Source of the DNA: Codonopsis lanceolata
Lineage: Eukaryota; Streptophyta; Magnoliopsida; Asterales; Campanulaceae
Direction of reading: 5' to 3'
DNA length: 64,000 nt
Assembly: GCA_013146195.2 (NCBI GenBank)
Contig: CM028378.1
Location: 40,815,956 to 40,879,955, forward strand
Made by a program: the position numbers and the translations under genes. The notes below the pieces were generated by a model, which saw only the letters and a list, made by a program, of their open reading frames with translations, did not search any database and was not told the DNA's origin. Positions 57,573 through 64,000 of the stretch are shown here, in pieces; the first letter of the stretch is position 1; every line of letters begins with the position of its first letter.

Positions 57573-60500
57573 TGTGAGAACCCAAACCCCATTTCATGTT
57601 TGTCATCATTATGACATGTTTTTAATATGCCTTGACATATTTGAGACTTCATTTCATTCATATCGTGTTGGCATTGAGTTGGTTGAGATCATAATAGAAT
57701 AATGGTCTTCCATGCGTTGCATGCCTTGTTATTGTTGTTTCGGGTGTTCGTATTAACGTGTTAGCACCTTAATAAGTTTCATGAGAGTCTTAATACATTG
57801 CATACAAGATTTACAATGTTCATCTTAGTTGTTTCATGCTTGGTTGGGAGTTTAGAAGCTTCGTTGCTTCGTTTGTGTTTTGTGGTTTAACATCATTGCT
57901 TGTATTGCCTTCATTTCGTCCCGAGAGAAGTTCGGTTGAGTTCTAGGCCTTGAATACAAGCCATAACCATGTTTAAACAAGCCTTATACATGTTCATAGA
58001 TTGGTTGCATTTGGAAATATGATGATCAACTTATTACTTCACAGATTCAATCCAGTTTTTGGGCGAACTTCGGGAAAATTCTGGTACCAATCTACTAAAG
58101 AGAATTTTCTAAAAATTTAGTATGTTCTACCTACATATGTTAGTATACTCCCTGTAAAATATGGTATTTTTCCAAGGTGTATAAGTACCTCATTTAGGTC
58201 TTGACTTACGGCTGTGCCAGAATTCTGTTTTCAGGAAATCAGCTTCTGTACTTGAACTTGTAGTAGCCATATTTTGATGAATATAAGTCCAAATTGAGTA
58301 ATTTAAAAGGCTAAACTATAGTTTAAATAGTCTAGTTTGATAAAAATCAATAATCACCGCATTTGGAGGTGTGAGCTATTTATGGTAGATTTTACAAGAT
58401 TGACTATCTGTTGTCCAGTTTTCTGCATTTGTGAGTTTTGAGTGGATTTGGCTAATGACTCTTGAACCCTTGCCCCTTGGCCGACCTTGATGACTTGAGG
58501 CCACCTTTGTTGACTTGTCTAACACCCTTTTAGACCCTTGGATCATGGCTTATCAAAGGCTAGCATGCCTTGGCCAATTAGAAGTCTCTTAAAGCCTTTC
58601 ACTTGGATTAGGGACATAGTGGGAAGTATATAAACACAAATATTCAGCCTTCCAGCCATTTTTGTCTAACAAAACCAGAGAACCAGAAGCTTGAGCTCCA
58701 AATTCGTCCATGGAGGAGACCCTAGGTTGAAGGACCATTTCCGGAGATCCGGTGGTCCGATTGTCGAACCGAGACCGCCAAATCGAAGCTCTTGATCATC
58801 TCTACAAGAATCCTCTCTTTAATCAACCTTTCCTCCATTAATCATAGGACTAAGGTGAGTGACAATTCCCTGAGATTTTCATGTTAAACAAAATAGCATG
58901 ACCCCTTCATTATAGTTGTTTTAATGTTGATTGTGAACATCTTTTGTGAAGACACAACCTTCAATTCAACATATAAAATGTGAGTATGATTTTATGAAAT
59001 CTCTATGAAGTTATGATTTTGACATTTATTAAAGCATGAATGTTGTTTGTATTAAGCTTGGGAATAACTCTTGTGAAAGAATTCGGTTCAATTCAAGGTT
59101 TAACAAAATCACCGAAACTAGGGTTTGAAACTTCGAGATTGTGTTTAAGGCTAGTTCGAGGACATGAGCGGCTTAGTTATCAAGTTCTAAATGATCGGAG
59201 AACTTAGGAGAGGGCAATGTGATACATATAGTGTCGATGCTCTTCTTGGTTGAATTTTAGTAAAACTCACGGAGTTGAAATTAGGGAGTTATGAACAATA
59301 CCGACTCCACAATCAATCCCTACGACGAATGTAGTTCGTTAGACTAATGAATTAGCTTTCGATACTTTGAGATGGATTGATGCTTATGCCTTGAGGTTTA
59401 TGTGCTTTTAAGACTCGATTGAGTTCTTATGCGGTTTATGTGATCGTGTGAAGTAAATGCATGATCGAGAGCATGTTAGAGAATGATATATCTATTTAAC
59501 ATGATGAATTTAGTGCGTTAGACTAATGAATTAGCTTACGTGACTTTGGGATGGATTGAAGGGCATAATTGAAATGTGTGCTTATAAGACTCGATCGAGT
59601 TCTTATGTGGTTTGTGTGATCGTGTGAAGTAAATGCATGATTGAGAGCATGTTGTAGAATAGTGTACCTATTTGACATGTCGAATTCTTATTTGATTCCT
59701 TAAATGAGTAAACAACTACTTGTTGAATAAGTTCGCTCTTGTCGAACTTATTCCTTATTTGAATTTCATGACCGGTAAACATCTACTTGGCATTGCATGA
59801 GTCGGTGGCATATTTGATTGAGTCGTTGGTGTGACAATGCATCGCCGTCACGAGTTATGGGGCTCGTGATAGTGATGGGTTGTTATAGGGTTTTTATCAC
59901 ACACGCCTCCTTTGTTGGCCACGGTGGGAAGTAGCACCTTTCTTTGTAACCAAGAGAGCACATTGGAAGGTCTAAGTACCAAGGAGAGAGCTTGGTACCC
60001 GAGCAGAACTTCGGTACTCGAGTAGAGAACTCGATACTTTGATACACTAATCACGGGTATCATTGGCACGAATGTTAACGTTGTGTATTGCGGGAGCTAC
60101 GTGGCGGCATCGGTTTCATATCATATCCTCCGTATATGTGGTTTACCTTTATAGCACTTATGTGAAACAATGTGCTACCATGGATATGTGTTTTAAGTGT
60201 TTATTAAATGAAGCGCTTTGATTGACTTGATATTAAAAATGATATCTTGATATGTATCTTTGCATGATGCCATGACATGCATAATTGTTAACTCACAAAG
60301 TCTTTATGACTTACCCCTCCCTTTTCTTGCTTTAGATCCGAGCCGTTCAGGTACCGCTCGTTGAGGTGTTGCAAGGATTTGCGCTTGTCCGTGATCGCAC
60401 GCGACGAGGTTGTGGTTTTTAGATGTCCTTATTTTGTTCGTTTTGTAAGGGCGTTGGGTATAAGCAAGTCATTTAGACTTCGCTTGGGAATTTGGTTTTG

Positions 60501-60899
60501 TTGTATTTGTGTCTATCTTGGTATTCTATTTTGAGTGCGGCGCACGCCGAGCCTTGTATAGAGTATTATGGTTCATCTGTTTAAAACTTCCGCCATTGGG
60601 CATTACTTTAGCTCTTATTTAAGTATGTTGTTCTCAGGCATGTTATAGCCGTCGAGGTATATTTGCATGAAGCGTAGTGTTGGGTTCGGTAGTAAAGTCG
60701 CCGATGATTTGGTATAATTGTATTAATTGTTATATCGGGTGTAAAAAGTTTTAAAATATTCCGGCCTTTTGGTGCCGAGTCGCTTCATCGAAATGTTGCG
60801 TCACGTCGTTTTCCAAAACTGAGTCTTTGATTGTATTGTTGTCCTATTTGGACGACTTGACTTGTGATTCCATCTCGGGGTCCGGGTCGGGTCGTCACA
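57573..60899 (+). repeat. Tekay 5' LTR (3327 bp)
   Basis: The LTR starts TGTGAGAACCC and ends GGGTCGTCACA (TGTGA...TCACA). TATATAAA is at 58627, a donor-like GTGAGT at 58855 and a CTTTAG/TTCAG acceptor at 60335-60350. It contains no CCTTGCG dyads of the type seen in the neighbouring LTR. Confidence 0.88.
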
Positions 60900-60901
60900 G
60901 T

Positions 60902-60913
60902 TGGTATCAGAGC
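60902..60913 (+). other. Primer-binding site, initiator tRNA-Met
   Basis: TGGTATCAGAGC begins 3 bases after the LTR end. It is the standard initiator-Met primer site. Confidence 0.95.
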
Positions 60914-61989
60914 TTTATAGGTTAGCTATCGGCCAGGATAGGTTCCATGGCCTAGGTGGGTTCGTTCTTTGTGTGAATCTTGACGTTGAGTGTTCTGTTT
61001 CGTGCCTTATTGGCAGATTCTTCGCGAATGAATACGACTTGGAGTACTAAGTTCGTTTGGTTTAGATTGCCGTGAGTGAAGGTTTGTGTCTAGGAGTATT
61101 ATATTTCTCCTATACTTCTTATGAGTTGCAGTTATACCAAGAGTGGGTCTGCGTTGCAGTAGAGCTGTTGTTCCTGGTTCCATTTTTAGGAATCGGAGAA
61201 GCTAGATTGTCGGTCCCAAGGGTGATCGTCGTGTTAATCATTATGGCGAAAATTCGTTGTAATACGTTTTGAGAGCGGAGTGGTTAAGCCTCCCGTGGTT
61301 CCTATTAGTATTTCATAGAGTACTATACAGGTGTAGATAGTTATGGTAATAATTAACCACCAGTTCTTGTATTACTTGTGTTGGGAATTTGGGAACTCTT
61401 TCCCGATGGTTGTGTTTGGGTATTTGGGGGACTACCTTGATCAAGGTGAAATTTCCCCATGATATGTTGGAACTTGGAGATTGGCCAGTAGGTGGTCACG
61501 GGATGATTGGTTGGATTGGTTGTCGACCCGTATACGGTTTGACTTATAAGGATTAGTCGTATACTAGTTAGTAAGAATATGCTACCTAGTGACTCGTGAA
61601 ATGTTGTATTGTCTCTTTATTAGTCTAATACAATGATAGTGTATTAGCCTTGTATAATGTGTTTTATCTACCATTGATAGGTAGTTAATAGTATGAATAT
61701 TTCAAAATCTTGTTTACATACATAGTAAATTGATATACTATGTTGCATGATGTTGATGCCATGCCTATATGTGCTTATGATTTGTATTCCTGAGACCAAG
61801 ATAAAGGATGCTTTTATGTGATTCACGAACACCCCACATCCTTTACGACGAAAGCTTTTGAAGTCACTTCAGAGGGCCCCTGACTTGATTATCAAGAGGT
61901 CTTCGTCGGAGAACTAGAATGGTATAAATTAGATTTGAAATTGACCGAACCAATTACCAAAAAGGTATGGAACAACAAATGGTGTATTG
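60914..61989 (+). other. Degenerate leader and former gag region
   Basis: About 1.1 kb with no recognisable capsid or zinc knuckle. Gag was probably removed by deletion or eroded beyond recognition. Confidence 0.45.
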
Positions 61990-62358
61990 CTTTAAAGGTG
62001 CAAATATGATGCACCGTATTTTATTGAGAATTTATGTGTATTGCCTGCTCAGTTGCCTTATGTGCTTGAGGTATCTACAGCATTGGGTGATTGTATGCTT
62101 GCATCGAGGTTTATAGAGGTTGCGATGTACTTGTTTGTGATCGGGTTTTGCATGCGGATTTGGTAGTATTGCCTATCCGGGATTTTGATGTGATATTGGG
62201 AATGGATTGGCTATGTGTTTACCATGCTTTAGTAGATTGCCGTCGCAAGAGGGTTACTTTTGCCATGCCCGGAATTCCGGAGTTTGTGTTTATTGGCGAT
62301 CATGCTATGAGAGGTATACATGTTATTTCTGCTTTACGGGCTAGAAAACTTCTATCTT
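61990..62358 (+). pseudogene. Tekay protease, active site lost
   Basis: The reading NLCVLPAQLPYVLEVSTALGD is out of frame with the stretch 62091-62358. The latter holds YRGCDVLVCDRVLHADLVVL, then PIRDFDVILGMDWLCVYHAL, the second conserved retropepsin block (I-L-G-M-D-W). The expected D-T-G-A-S site just upstream reads as a degenerate KGAN-like stretch near 61999, so the catalytic Asp is gone. Confidence 0.8.
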
Positions 62359-62384
62359 AGGGGTGTACTGGGTGTATTGCTTGT

Positions 62385-63300
62385 GTGCTTGATACTAGCA
62401 TGTCTTCTGTTAGTATAGAGGATGTACCGGTAGTTAATGAATTTCCGGATGTCTTTTCGACTGATTATGCATTACCTCCCGGCCGCGAGTTAGAGTTTTG
62501 CATTGAGTTATTGCCGGTTCTTCACCTATCTCTAGAGCACCTTATAGGATGGCTCAGTGAGTTGAGAGAGTTGAAGGAGCGATTGCGAGGCTGCTTGATA
62601 GAAGTTTTTTAAACCGAGTGTGTCTCAGTGGGGTGCACCGGTTTTGTTTGTGAAAGAAGAAGGATGGTAGTTTGCGGTTATGCATTGACTATCGTCAGTT
62701 GAACGAGTTACTATAAAGAATAAGTACCCATTACCTCACATTGATGATCTCTTTGATCAGTTTCAGGGGTCCGTTGTGTATTCCAAGTTAGACTTGAGGA
62801 GTGGTTACCACCAGTTGAGGGTTCGCGCGGAGGATGTCTCGAAGACATCCTTTCGTACGCGTTATGGCCATTATGAGTTTGTTGTGATGCCGTTTGGTTT
62901 GACCAAGCGCGTCGTTTTATGGACTTGATGAATAGAGTGTTTCATGAGTACCTTGATTGTTTTGTAGTGGTGTTCATTGATGATATCCTTGTGTACTCGA
63001 AGTCACGAGAGGAGCATGAGTATCATTTGAGAGAGATTCTTACTGTGTTGCGTAAGAAACAGACTTTTTGCTAAATTTAGCAAGTGTGCATTACGGCTAG
63101 AACAAGTTGCTTTTCTTGGGCATGTTGTGTCTAGTGATGGTATTACGGTGGATCCATCAAAGTTGAGGCGTTACCAAGTGGAAAACTCTAGTACGGTGAC
63201 CGAAGTCCGTAGTTTCTTGGGCTTGGCGGGTTATTACCGTAGGTTCATTGAGGATTTTCTAAGATTGCCACTCCTATGACCAATCTTACTCGGAAGAAGT
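62385..63300 (+). pseudogene. Tekay reverse transcriptase
   Basis: The stretch 62385-62612 gives VVNEFPDVFSTDYALPPGRE and a damaged finger start. Beyond a frame change, LRLCIDYRQL-like, NKYPLPHIDDLFDQ, SKLDLRSGYHQLRVR, RTRYGHYEFVVMPFGLT and VFIDDILVYSKSREEHE (F-I-D-D motif) are readable in shifting frames to 63010. FLGHVVSSDGITVDPSKL and FLGLAGYYRRFIEDF follow to about 63260. Every catalytic block can be found, but at least five frame changes separate them. Confidence 0.85.
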
Positions 63301-64000
63301 CGCTTTTGTTTGGAGTGACAAGTGTGAGGCTAGCTTTCGGGGAGTTGAAGAGGAGGTTGACTACAACTCCGGTTTTAGCTTTACTAGTCTTGGTGAGAAC
63401 TTCGTGGTTTATTGTGGCGCTTCTTTGGAAGATGCTCGAGGATATCCGTGAATGGAGTCCTTTTGTGAGTGAGCATAGTGTTCTTTTGCTAGTGTTCGTG
63501 CTACACCGGTATTGTTTGGGTGGATCAAGGAAGCTCAAGCTCTTGATCGGAAGCGATGAAGATTATCGATGGATTGGGTGAGAATAATACACCCGAGTTC
63601 GCGATAAAGCGATGATGGGATTTTGACATTTCGAGGTAGGGTTTGCGTTCCTTCTTCCGATGAAGTGAAAGCATGGTTCTTGATGAAGCTCACAAGGCCC
63701 GATATACGATACATCGGGTAGTACTAAGATGTACCGTGACTTGAAGAAGCGATTTTGGTGGAATGGTATGAAGAGGGAGATAGGCGAGTATGTTTCGAGA
63801 TGTTTGACGTGCCGGCGGGTTAAGGTGAGCACCGAGACCTCTGGGTTTGCTTCATCCACTTGAGATTCGGAGTGGAAGTGGGAGCATATCACCATGGGTT
63901 TTGTTAGGGGTTGCCACGTACTCGTAGAGGCTTTGATGCAGTTTGGGTGGTCGTTGATAGGTTGACTAAGTCTTCTCATTTTATCCCTATTGCGATTTCC
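63301..64000 (+). pseudogene. Tekay RNase H and integrase relics, cut by window end
   Basis: RNase H is barely readable at 63276-63560 (ELKRRLTTTPVLALL then decay). Integrase reads near 63730-63990 as KKRFWWNGMKREIGEYVS, then CLTCRRVK (CxxC of the zinc domain). GLPRTRRGFDAVWVVVDRLT, which leads from the first catalytic Asp block, then runs off the window. Frames change repeatedly. Confidence 0.75.

Larger units (their letters stand above)
57573..64000 (+). mobile_element. Tekay-like element, runs off the window
   Basis: 5' LTR 57573-60899, Met primer site 60902-60913, then protease, RT, RNase H and integrase remnants in plus orientation to the window end. Gag is not recognisable between 60914 and 61990. 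All frames are broken. It is inserted in the LTR that starts at 53756. Confidence 0.85.

Overview
The window is plant nuclear DNA made almost entirely of transposable elements. It holds no intact cellular gene. The evidence is Ty3/gypsy elements of three plant lineages (Athila-like, Tat-like and Tekay/Del-like), a Ty1/copia relic, a CACTA terminus, Stowaway MITEs and a Helitron-like element. The primer sites fit plant tRNAs: an 18-nt match to the tRNA-Asp 3' end and TGGTATCAGAGC for initiator Met. The species cannot be named from sequence alone. A TE-rich dicot is the best guess.

Layout. 1-2762 is the 3' part of a Tekay-like LTR with an (AAT)n microsatellite. 2763-3555 is an inverted, truncated Athila LTR. 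3556-5936 is the leader and broken gag of a Tat-like element. 5937-6147 is the start of another LTR. 6148-17545 is an Athila-like element (5' LTR, tRNA-Asp primer site, gag, protease, RT, RNase H, integrase, an extra ORF, start of the 3' LTR) cut by a 100-N gap at 17546-17645. 17646-23721 is a minus-strand Tat element abutting a beta-glucosidase (GH1) exon fragment at 23727-23879. 24480-25007 is a CACTA end with palindromic subterminal repeats. 25008-28429 is a minus-strand copia relic carrying a Stowaway MITE. 28687-29868 is a solo LTR. 29875-38248 is AT-rich intergenic DNA with a LINE scrap, a Helitron-like element, MITEs and a diverged local duplication. From 38249 to the end is a nest. An old LTR with a 60-bp tandem array holds a complete Tat element (39435-50673, target duplication AGTTT). 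Then come a related element's 3' end with three tandem arrays (51374-53755), a Tekay LTR (53756-57572), and a second Tekay element (57573 to the window end).

The most notable object is the 39435-50673 Tat element. Its gag-pol runs on the minus strand. On the plus strand it carries a separate gene-like unit with a TATA box, a 5' UTR intron and phase-consistent coding introns, encoding a gypsy-type transposon domain plus a coiled coil. The two units converge on a tandem array of about 80-bp units that each contain a hairpin.

A second notable signal is a dyad of the form CCTTGCG-NN-CGCAAGG. It recurs upstream of TATA boxes in unrelated LTR families and in front of the extra ORF inside the Athila element. 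In one LTR two neighbouring copies differ by a symmetric change that keeps the dyad.

All retrotransposon reading frames seen here are broken by frameshifts or stops, so no element looks autonomous now.
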